Shown: one piece after another, positions 28,023 through 37,483 of the stretch | How the letters are laid out: each line of letters opens with the position of its first letter | Position numbering within the stretch: the first letter of the stretch is position 1 | The notes under the pieces: generated by a model | Told to the model about the DNA's origin: nothing | Seen by the model: the letters and a program-made list of their open reading frames with translations, nothing else | The model's database searches: none | Translations under genes and position numbers: made by a program | Origin: Trichoplusia ni | Taxonomy: Eukaryota > Arthropoda > Insecta > Lepidoptera > Noctuidae | DNA length: 64,000 bases | Reading direction: 5' to 3' | NCBI RefSeq assembly: GCF_003590095.1 | Contig: NC_039478.1 | Coordinates: 2,046,001 to 2,110,000 of the forward strand

Positions 28023-31000
28023 CTGCGTGTAAAAAAATTTTACGAGTAATACTAGTACAAAAAGCGTTTAAAACAAATCATATAAACATTCAACATTTAA
28101 TTACATCACAACATATTAACATTAATTTTTTATTATATTTCATAGTAGTAAATACATCACTTACAGAAATTCCCCAGAAAATGCGGCGGAGCTGTGTGTT
28201 ATAAAAATAATGGGACATCGAAACTACATATTAGTTTTTTGAAGCTGAATATACAGTATTCTTTTTAAACATCAAGCACACTTAATCCTCTTTTGCAATG
28301 CCTATGCTAGCCAATTTACAGCTACTTACGAAAATATGGAAGGATTCGTTTTAATCCCGGCGCTGCTTGCAAGGATAGTTTGAAGTTTTAATAAAAGGTT
28401 AATTTCATTAAGCAGGCGGGTTTGCAAACTTACGCTTAATCCGTGTTTTTCTTGCAAGTATTTGTCTCATCATTTTAATCTTTGTCCTTTATTAATAAGG
28501 TTCAAATGTATATAAATAACATTGTTATTTGACCTGTCTTATTCATACATTCGAATCGAGGCTGATACTCACTTGGATCATAATTAGCTAAAAGTATGTT
28601 TTATATCTAAGGCGTGTTCACTTGCGACCAAGCTTGGTTATATTTGCATAATTTCGGTTATTCTTCCCCATTTTCAAAACAGACAAATTTTTTTACTCGA
28701 CCAGTATTAACGAAACATTTCAAAGAACACAAAATACTCATTAAAACTAAATTACGAAAACACATAACTTAATTAAAATTGCTCAATTGCTTCCACGCAG
28801 CCACTTAACATAACTTATAACTTAAACCCCCTTTTTGCGTCGGGGGTTGAGTATATAATTTTTTTTTAATGTTGAAAACTGGTAACACTTACACAGGTTT
28901 CTTAGAAGCATTTGATCTTCCAAAGCTGCATATAAGAAAAGGTATTAAAACGAGACTGACATTCAATGTAAGCGAAACATACAATGCACTTGGATCTGTT
29001 GAAGGCCAAACAAAGTGTGTTCAAAAGACAAACATCATTTGATTTTGATATCACTCGTCACAATGACTACTTACAGAGACTATTGTCAAAAGACGTAATT
29101 TGTTGCCCAGCTGCGTGAAACAAAACAGTATAAAAATAATGAAATAAAATTAACGAAAGTAAAAAAACAAATACTCGTTTTTGAAAGCGCCTAAAATTTC
29201 CTTACATGTTTAGATTAACATCATCACTTTATATTATGAAACAGAAGCGCTTTTTCTGTCCCTATCTCCCCTTGACTACTTAAATCCTTGAAACTACTCG
29301 ATGGATTTTGATGCGGTTTTTTTAATAGATAAAGTGATTATAAATGATAAAACAATAAGTTCTTTTTGGTAGGACGTACGTATTTGGAGCTACTTTTGAT
29401 CGTATCGTAACCTAAAATGTATTATTACACCAAAAATTAAAAAAAAAAACTGTCAAACTGGTCAAGTACAAGTTGAACTCGTGTGCCTAAATAGCACAAT
29501 ATTTCTTTTAAATTTAATATTTCTTACGTCCCCATTCATCCTCTCAAAAACTTTTTAAGGGAAGGAATAGCTGGTGGATGGGAAGAGAATCGTTAATTTT
29601 CACGTATTTTATTGAGATTTAATTATTGAATGACATTTGAATATTAATGCAGGTAGTAATACTGGTAAGCTTAAATTCTTAGGAATGTACTCTCCATTCT
29701 CAAAGAAGTAAGCTAAACAAACAACATGTACAGATTTAATTCCTTCATTTAACACCAGTGGACAAAACTTCAAAATCGTTCCGTTTTTTAATCGAACGTA
29801 CGGAACTCTAAGAAAGGAATATATATTATAAATGTGGATTACATTAAAAGCAGGTCATCGTATAATTTAATTGATACCAATGTCATCTACGTGTTTGCTT
29901 GTTCTACACAGATTATGGTTTCAGGTATCCAGACTTGGGTACAAAAACCATTATTTTCATCACTGATGGACCTTTTATGATAAGAATTATTTAGAAAAAC
30001 ATGGCATCCTGCGCACACGAGACCTGCAAGAGCTTTAAAGGTAAATTGCAGAACATGATTTTTTTATTTATTTAAGTAATTCCATAACATAAGATAAAAT
30101 TTACAATATTTACAAACAATCTTAAGGTTAAATCTGTACATATTGCTCGATTAAAACTTACGAAACTTCTTGATCACAATACGATTTTCATTTTCTTCAG
30201 GAGCTGCACAAACAAAAGAGATTCAAAATGAAATCAGTTAAACAAGCAAGTATTTTCGAAGTAACTGAAGAACGATCAATTTTAAAGGTTTGGATTGATT
30301 AATATTAAGGCGTTTTACTCACCGTACTCGGACCCATTGTTCGTGAACATAGCTGCAATAATAAAATGTGGTGATAATAAATGGGTTCTAGGTTCAATTT
30401 AGAAGATTAAAAAAAAAAGAATTTCTATAATACACTCACTCAGGTTCTTGATGATCATGCCTTCAGCGGAAGCTGCGTGAAACAAAAGATACGTTTGAAC
30501 TGTAATCATTAAAGGCTAACAAGTGAGCTCAATGTAATAATTTTGTATATTTTTGGTATTATGCAATATGTACTTACTGTAGTTCAGAACCACATAGTTG
30601 CCCAAGACTGCATGAAACAAGAATACTGTTAAAACCGTGTAAACCATTTTTGAATATCTAAGTAGCTAGATGACGACGTAAGAATAGAATAGAATATTTT
30701 TATTTTTTGACCACCTTTGGGTGGATATGAAAGATAGAAATACAGAGGTAGGTGACTGGTGCACTATTGTGAATAAGTACGTTATATTGTGACACATAAA
30801 TAAAATAAATACATACATATGAAGAAAGAAACGGGTACTAAGCATTTCAAGAGTTACTAAAATAATTAATTAATTAAGATTTCTACTCCGAACTTACAAA
30901 TAAATTCTTTGACCATATAACCGCGATCGGGGCGAGCGGCTGCGACTGACAAAAGAGATTCGGGGTTACCTCAGAGCTTGTTTTTTTTTTTAAAAGCTTT

Positions 31001-34000
31001 CGTAAATAAAGTACAGAGCCCAGGTTGAACAACTGAATATCAGCTACATCATATGGTACCACTTACTTTGTTTGTCAGAGTTGGGAATTGCCACAGCAGC
31101 TGGTAATAAAAAGTAATTTTGAAATATAATGAAGTTCTATGTTCAAATTATTAGTGTTTCAGTTAATTATTTTTAACGGTTTAACTTACTCGATTTCTTA
31201 GTGATTTTGCGAGCTTTCTTCCTCTTCCCGTGGGCTAGAGGTAAAAAAGGATTTAAAATTAGCCGCGACCGTACTGAGCAACATATTATTATTATTAAAT
31301 TTTCGAATTTATTTGCTTAAAGTCACAATAGTATAACTAACCTTTTTGCTTGGCAGCCACTACTTTCTTATCAATTTCCGCTTGTAGTAAAACTAGTTAA
31401 AAACGATGAAGATTAGTTTAAATTTAGAAGTTACATTAGCATACCAAAGAAGTAAATAACATATGATTATGATACAGAAAACGATTTATTTTAAATGCTG
31501 CTCTTACCGAGTTTTTTCAAAAACTCATTGGGATCAGACGCTGCTTGTAAAAAAAAGCAAAAAATTGTTGTCGTTAATTGCAAGTATATTACTATCTCTT
31601 AAATTAGAATATCATGGGTCTGGAAGGGGAGAGTCGTGTCTAAAACACTTCTTATATGGAGAAACATAAAGTTATATAATATAATACATTTGTTCACTAC
31701 TTACTAGAGTGGTCGAGGTCACCTACGCCTTCAGAGGCTGCGTGAGAGGAAACAAAAGAAAACAGGTATATAATTGGCAATGTTGAGAAAATTTATTGTT
31801 TGTTTTGTTACAGCTAATATTAATTGCTTATACATAACTTACGCATTCCCTCCAGATCGAAATCGTCTTCGAAATCATAGTCCTGGTCAAACTCTGCGTT
31901 GAAAAAAATAATTAAGAATGAATACCGACGTATTTTGGTATATCTATTTTATGAGTAGCTTAAAAGACTCCTTACTCTGAATCTTAGAAGTTGGATCCTG
32001 TTCGTCAGCTGTGAGGAACAAATGTCAGAGTTAGCATTTCATTAAGATCAAGATTTTGTTTAAAAAACATGCAAACAGCTACCATGCAACTAAAGTACAG
32101 AATAATGTATTATGCAAAAACTGATTTGAGACTTTTGTCTTACTCGAGAAGTCCGGACTTTCTTCGACGTCCTTGCCTGGGTTTAAAGAAGTACATTTAG
32201 CAATTTTATACTGTATTTTAGACAAATGCATGAATACTATTTCATGAATAGATAAAGAAGTTCGTTATATTTCCTACTTACTCTTTTCTGGCAAGTATAT
32301 TTTATCTCCTCTTTCGGCGCCTGGTAAGAAAAGAAAAGGATATTGAAACCTTTTTGAATCTATTTCAGACAATTCAACAATATTTAAAAAAAATCTCATA
32401 ACTTACTATATTGTTTGAAAGCCACATCCTGTCCAGGGGCGGCTTTAAACAAAAATAATTTCAAATTAATTATTTCTTTTGAAAGTAACTACAGTTGTAG
32501 GAGAAACGCCAGCAATGAACACAAAGTCTTTTACAAGACTTTTAAATGGTTATTGCAATGCCGCGGGCGTTTACATTATAACACTTACAGGGGCTTTGAA
32601 GTTATACATTGTTTTCCGAGCCTATATAAAACAGAGAAGGTGAGAATATCATATAAATCGTGTATCGCACTACTTCGCAAGCTTATTCATAAATTACAAC
32701 TAAAGGATTCCGAAACAATTGCACCCTAATGACATAGAATCTCGTTTCGCATATTCTACTCTTACCAGTCCTGCCATGAATGAGGTCATCCTCATTTGCT
32801 GCATGAAACAAAATAAGAAACATCCCATGAAGGAGTAGTTATTAACCAACCAGGGCCCCGATTCTGCTATTCACAACGGCCGATGAATGAATAGCAGTTG
32901 GATTAAATTTGAAACTATTTCTGTTCTCTTAATCATTTTGCCAACACAATTAATTGGAAATTCCTTGAATTGACGGTGAATGTTCCGCCACGTACTGAAT
33001 TTCCAATACTTGTGTTAGAAAAATGGTCAGAATAATACGAGTATTGCGAATTTAATCCAATTGCCAGCAGAATCCGGGCCCAGGTGATACGTAGTCTGAC
33101 TTTTTACATGTTTGATATTCAAACTTTAATTAGTTTGGTTTGGGATTCTCTTTTTGTTTAGTTTTATTGGCTTTTTAAAGATCTACGAATTGAGTAGTAA
33201 TAGAGATGATTTTGATCATATGTTTCCAAGATATTACCAACTTTTTTATAAAATCACATTGCTTACCAAAATCTCCAAAGTCGATTTGTTGGGCTGGGGC
33301 TGTAGGTAAAAAAAAAGAATTAAATATGTATACAATTTTGTATTTATAGCTAAGTAACTTAATTAAGGATATCCACTTACGAAGCTCTGCCAGCGCCATG
33401 TTAAAATTGACTTTATCCTTTTTATCTGATCCCTTATCTGCTTGTAACAAAAATGTTAACTATGAAGTTCTTCATTTATTTGCATTGTTTTAAAAAGAAC
33501 TAAATACTTTTCATATTTCTTACCGGTCTTGAGAGCAGTTTGTTTTAATACCGGTTTTATTGGCACTGGATCTAATAAAGAAAATTTGTATTAATGAAAC
33601 CTTATAACAATTTGTTACTAAATAAACTAATAGAAATTCCTGCTTATTCTAAAACTTACGCATGTATCCAACTTCTAGATCCACGACTGCGTGTTTCACA
33701 AAACATTGGAAATATTAATATTCATCGTAAAAAAAAAACATTTCATTTATTCATAAATAAAATGAATAACAAAGACTTACCATTAGCGCCCCATAGTTGT
33801 TCCTGAATGTTCACTGCGTGTAAAAAAAAAACGATTAAATTGGATAAATCCGACATAATTTTCAAAACTTACTTTAAGTGAGGAAAGAGGTTTTAGGTAT
33901 ATACAAGTGTAAACAAGATGGCAACACTAGACTTACTGAGATTTACAAAAATATTCTTTAAATCTGGCGCTGCGTGTAACAATATAAAAAAATAATGAAC

Positions 34001-37000
34001 TTCTAGATTTTAGAGACAAAATAAACACATCATCGTCTACACATTGTATAGGAACTAAGTATTGAAAAAATAGTTTATTACGTACGCAAGTTGAATCGCG
34101 AACGGAGCCGCTCGGCTATAAGTAAAAAAATATGGAATTATTATTAGAATAATATTTGTAAAATGTAATTTTCTAAATCATGGCGTGGAAAACTTAAAAA
34201 GATGTTTCCGAATATATCTTACCTATTTTCTTGTTCTTTTTATCCATGTCCATACCTGAATTTAAGAAGGATGAAAGAATGTTAGTATCTTTTCTTTCTG
34301 TTGTTATTATCTAAATATTTCGTGACTGCTCTACAAATTTAGGCTTTTATTCGATTTATTCGATTGCTTTTTTCTCCGGTCTATCCCCTAAGTATTGTGT
34401 GAGTCATCTAGTCGCTTTTTAACTGACTTCAAAGAGAAGATGTTCTCAACTTTATGTTTCCTACCTCAGAACTTATGTCTGGGTGAATCTGTTTAATGAT
34501 TATTTTTTCATTCGAAGTGAAATAACCATTTTGTAACACAATTTCATCAAGTTTAGCTCAGTAGTTTTTATTTGAAGTTACTTGTATGTTTTTTGACACA
34601 CAATATTAAAGATTATTATCAAATTATTGAAGTTACTGAGTCAAAATTTCTTAATATGTTATCAAGTATGAACATCTAGTATTTTGGTACAGAGATAAAG
34701 TTGACCTTGAGGAAGAACATAGGATAGTTTTTATCCCGGACTTTTGAAGAGTTCTCTTGAAAACGCGATATATACGACCTCGACGCGGGCGAAGCCGCGG
34801 GCGAAAAGCTAGTTACATATAAGTGCTTACCGGAATCAGGGTTTTGAGAATTGAGTCCGTCACGTGCATCTTTGGGGGGTATTCCAGAGGCTGCGTTAAA
34901 CAAAGACAGAATATGATATAACGCGTCTAAAGACTTATTATTTAATTCAAAAACTACACCAATATTCAAAAGGTAGAGATCGAGAGAGATGTAACTATGC
35001 GCGCTCATTTGAGATAAGACAGCTATTTTCTCCTTGCAGAAAAACAGCAATTTGATCCCGTGAAATGAACAAAATACATACTAATTTACTAACTAGTATA
35101 TAATGTTACTGGACTAATTTTGAAACTGTCAAGTTGCTTGTGTAATTAATTACTAATTTTGCAACTTCAATTGATTTCAGAGCGCTTATTCTTTTTATAC
35201 AATGAGATTTTTGACGTACTCATTATTTTGCTTACCGGTAGAAGATTTCGGAGCAGTTTTTCCAGTGCCTATTTTGTTGCGACGCTTTGTTTCATAGGCT
35301 GCGTGAAAGAATGAGAATTTTATGTGTAATTTAAAGAATGATTTTTATCAGACTGTAGGAAGGAAAGAAATAAATATGTTTTCTCGCTTCACATCATTCA
35401 GCATAGGACTACATGGACTACGCCCTTGGCTAGGGTTGAAGATTATTTTTTTATTTTCGAGGTATCAATCGAAAACGGTTAAAGTTTGTTAAATAATGAA
35501 ATGTATGTGAATTTAGAAATAAATAAATAATATCTAAAATTATCTTATTTACTAACACGTAGTTTTCATGCCACGTATGTATATTTTCTGTTGTGCTTTG
35601 TGCGACTTTATTTTGTTATAAACCATTTTTCCCGAATTGTTATCGAGTTAATTTATAGACATAAATATTACTTATAATCATGCTTACCTTTTGTCTTTAT
35701 TTCGTTGACGAAATCATATGGTCCAGAAGCTGCGTGCACGAAAAGCATTTTTAAATCAGTTTGAATTCGTATAAAAATAACTTAATTATAAAACTACGTT
35801 AATATTTGTTTCTTATTCAATATGGCTTAAGACAAGTGGTCATTCGACATGACAGTTTTGTCAGTTCTCATGCTTGCACAAAATTAATCAGTTAAAAAGT
35901 AATCTCATTGCTTGAATTTTATGTACTTGAAGTAGCAAATATGACACAATTTCAAGGGCCTTTTACGTGATATTTTTCTACTTTTTTCAGTATTTCTCAT
36001 AAAACTGCTAATCATGGTCATCGGTATCTGTAATCACAGACGATGATATGTACACACACGTAAAAAGTGTACTAGCAAGTGACGTCAGTCGAGGTTTAAA
36101 CCACTGTATCCCTTTCATTTCGTTTCCGGACGGACTTAACATATATTTTTTCTCAAATACCCCATTTAGAACGTACAAAGTTATTAATATATTTTCCTAC
36201 GTCATTAGCAAGTGACGTAAAATTATTTATAATAATGCTTACCTTTGCCAGAATAAGGAGTTGTTGGTTTATTTTCCTTTTCGATAGCCAAAGGATCTGG
36301 TCCCACGGCTGCGTGTAACAATGACGATTAAATATAAAATTTAGACAAAACCAAAAATATTTCATTATGTTTGTTCGTTTTGTATCTTTCTAAGTGAGAA
36401 CTAACTCAACTTTTACTTTTTAGGTGAGAAATTGCCACTTCATCAGAAGGATAATTTAATCTTTTAAAATTATTATTATTTAAGTGAAGACTAACTTAAG
36501 TATAAGACGACTTAAGATATGAACAATAAAAATTTGTGGTTTTATTTGTTTTAAAACTGTTTTCCATCAAAATTAGTACTTAACAAAGAGTATCAAGTTA
36601 TTTATTCAGGTAAATATTACTAGTAATAATACTTACCATTTGGTTTCGGAGTTGTGAATTTACCTTTCAGAAAAGGATTTTTTGCAGTACCAGTACCAGT
36701 ACCAGTGTTGTCTGCATGAAAAATTAATTTGTATAATTGTAATTAAAGCCTGTAAACTTGTCGCTCAAATAACTACACAAGTTGGTAGAACATAGGTTAA
36801 GCTACTCTTGATACGATCCGTATTTCGGCATGCACGTTCAATTGAGGTTCGGGGCTGGTATTAACACTTCTTTGACAATCGATATAGTTAGCCAGAAGCT
36901 AAAAAACCAGGGCCCCGATTCTGCTATTTACAATGGCTAATGAATGAATGGCAATTGGATTAAATTTGAAATTATTCCTATTCTCTTAAGCAGTTTGTGA

Positions 37001-37483
37001 ATATAATAATTGGAAGGTAATCGTATTAACCTTGAGTTTACCGAATTTACAATTATTGTGTAGAAAAAATCTTAAGAGAATATGAAGATTGTCATTTTAA
37101 GCCAAATTTCAATCATTCATTAGCCATGTAAATAGCAGAATTGGGGCCCAGACAACCAGTCTGACACATTTTTTGGAATATCATATTTACTTACAAATAT
37201 TTTTCAAAATGTAAATATCTATCTAATAACATACTATCAAGCTAAAATATAGTAATTTAATGACGTAAACTTTAGTTATATCTAACAATTCTTACCATTT
37301 TCATGGGTTGGGGTTTCGAGACCGGTGTTATAGTCAGAGGCTGCTTGTAACAAAGTTATTAATCAATCCGTTGTAATGTTTTTTAATAATAAAATTAATT
37401 AGCACAATACTTACCATTTTCATGGGTAACCGTGAATGTAGCAATTGCCGAGTTGTTGCCTAGAAAAGTTATCCCAATAGCGG
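26490..37483 (-). CDS. micro-exon gene of unknown function, at least 41 symmetric phase 1-1 exons
   Basis: Forty-one exon-like segments on one strand over 11 kb, with introns mostly 70-600 nt. Sizes run from 15 to 75 nt (total 1593 nt, about 531 residues); 35 of 41 are 57 nt or shorter by a clear margin and 15 are exactly 33 nt. All are divisible by three, all are open in phase 1, and nearly all donors are GTAAG or GTGAG. Many acceptors share a motif like TTGTTTCAYGCAG. The junction codon is almost always NCN, giving Ala, Ser, Thr or Pro. The product is polar and low-complexity, with acidic and basic blocks, almost no cysteine, and no domain I recognise. Its function is unknown. The first exon (with start codon) was not found, and the listed product is therefore 5' incomplete. 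The consistent phase and length across so many units make a chance origin implausible. Which exons are used together needs transcript data. Confidence 0.85.
28165..30939 (-). CDS. micro-exon gene, fourth block (exons 27-36)
   Basis: 30898-30939 (AARPDRGYMVKEFI), 30578-30607 (VLGNYVVLNY), 30440-30472 (ASAEGMIIKNL), 30323-30352 (AMFTNNGSEY), 30162-30203 (APEENENRIVIKKF), 29075-29110 (AGQQITSFDNSL), 28893-28925 (ALEDQMLLRNL), 28573-28587 (ANYDP, only 15 nt), 28330-28362 (APGLKRILPYF), 28165-28191 (APPHFLGNF). The 15-nt unit is the least certain, but it has a GTGAGTAT donor and a TTTTAG acceptor and keeps the phase. A damaged unit lies between exons 31 and 32. Confidence 0.8.
29528..29570 (-). 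pseudogene. frameshifted relic of a micro-exon
   Basis: It has a good acceptor (CCATCCACCAG) and donor (GTAAGA) on the gene's strand, but is 43 nt long. Read in the usual phase it meets TGA after 11 codons. An internal AG could give a 15-nt in-frame version (EDEWG), but that acceptor is poor. Most likely a decayed unit. Confidence 0.4.
31067..32798 (-). CDS. micro-exon gene, third block (exons 16-26)
   Basis: 32766-32798 (ANEDDLIHGRT), 32407-32442 (AAPGQDVAFKQY), 32282-32320 (GAERGDKIYLPEK), 32144-32176 (GKDVEESPDFS), 31976-32008 (ADEQDPTSKIQ), 31843-31893 (EFDQDYDFEDDFDLEGM), 31705-31737 (ASEGVGDLDHS), 31508-31540 (ASDPNEFLKKL), 31342-31380 (AEIDKKVVAAKQK, donor GTTAG), 31190-31234 (AHGKRKKARKITKKS), 31067-31099 (AAVAIPNSDKQ). 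This is the densest block. It holds the most acidic unit (31843-31893) and the most basic one (31190-31234). Confidence 0.85.
32589..32621 (-). pseudogene. micro-exon-like segment with in-frame stop
   Basis: A 33-nt segment with acceptor TTTTATATAG and donor GTAAGTG, located between exons 16 and 17. It has the modal length of the gene, but in the common phase it reads GSENNV and then TAA. It is either a decayed unit or a poison exon whose inclusion would end translation. Confidence 0.45.
32851..33083. mobile_element. MITE copy 1 with about 20-bp terminal inverted repeats
   Basis: Begins CAGGGCCCCGATTCTGCT and ends with the inverted match AGCAGAATCCGGGCCCAG (two mismatches). 233 bp with no coding capacity. 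It lies in the intron between micro-exons 15 and 16. Copy 2 at 36908 shares ends and internal sequence. A clear target-site duplication was not resolved. Confidence 0.75.
33267..34255 (-). CDS. micro-exon gene, second block (exons 8-15)
   Basis: 34223-34255 (GMDMDKKNKKI), 34086-34115 (AERLRSRFNL), 33937-33969 (APDLKNIFVNL), 33781-33813 (MNIQEQLWGAN when joined to the preceding A), 33660-33686 (VVDLEVGYM), 33524-33571 (DPVPIKPVLKQTALKT), 33381-33437 (DKGSDKKDKVNFNMALAEL), 33267-33299 (APAQQIDFGDF). Units alternate between lysine-rich and acidic. The donor at 34085 is GTACGT, the weakest in this block. Confidence 0.83.
34420..34812. repeat. lepidopteran interspersed repeat copy
   Basis: It contains ACTGACTTCAAAGAGAAGAT, a TTTAGCTCAGTAGTTTTTAT motif and the terminus CGAAGCCGCGGGCGAAAAGC. 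These are hallmarks of a common lepidopteran repeat. It fills most of the intron between micro-exons 7 and 8. The left boundary is approximate. Confidence 0.6.
34831..37483 (-). CDS. micro-exon gene, 5' block (exons 1-7 of those found)
   Basis: 37415-37483 (starts AAIGITFLGNNS, ends THEN), 37296-37340 (ASDYNTGLETPTHEN), 36637-36711 (starts DNTGTGTGTAKNPF), 36243-36308 (starts AVGPDPLAIEKEN), 35688-35729 (ASGPYDFVNEIKTK), 35236-35298 (starts AYETKRRNKIGTG), 34831-34890 (starts ASGIPPKDARDG). These units are longer (42-75 nt) than those further 3'. Exons 1 and 2 end with the same DNA across the donor, a sign of recent duplication. Exon 1 has a second in-frame acceptor (CTAG before GNNS) that would shorten it to 45 nt. 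No start codon was found upstream. Confidence 0.82.
36908..37151. mobile_element. MITE copy 2, same family as copy 1
   Basis: 244 bp. Begins CAGGGCCCCGATTCTGCTAT and ends AATAGCAGAATTGGGGCCCA then G, an inverted repeat with two mismatches. It lies in the intron between micro-exons 2 and 3. Both copies have the ATGAATGAAT..GCA/GTTGGATTAAA segment just inside the left end. Confidence 0.78.

Noticed and set aside
28426..28446. GTAAG donor with a nearby AG on the minus strand, suggesting another micro-exon
   Set aside because: The enclosed segment is 17 nt, not a multiple of three, and has no in-phase reading.
29950..30035. Open minus-strand stretch after a CTCTTGCAG acceptor
   Set aside because: The frame is open but no usable GTAAG-type donor follows; likely chance.
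32415..32729. 104-codon plus-strand frame
   Set aside because: It runs antisense across micro-exon 17 and the stop-containing unit; the splice-site evidence is on the minus strand.
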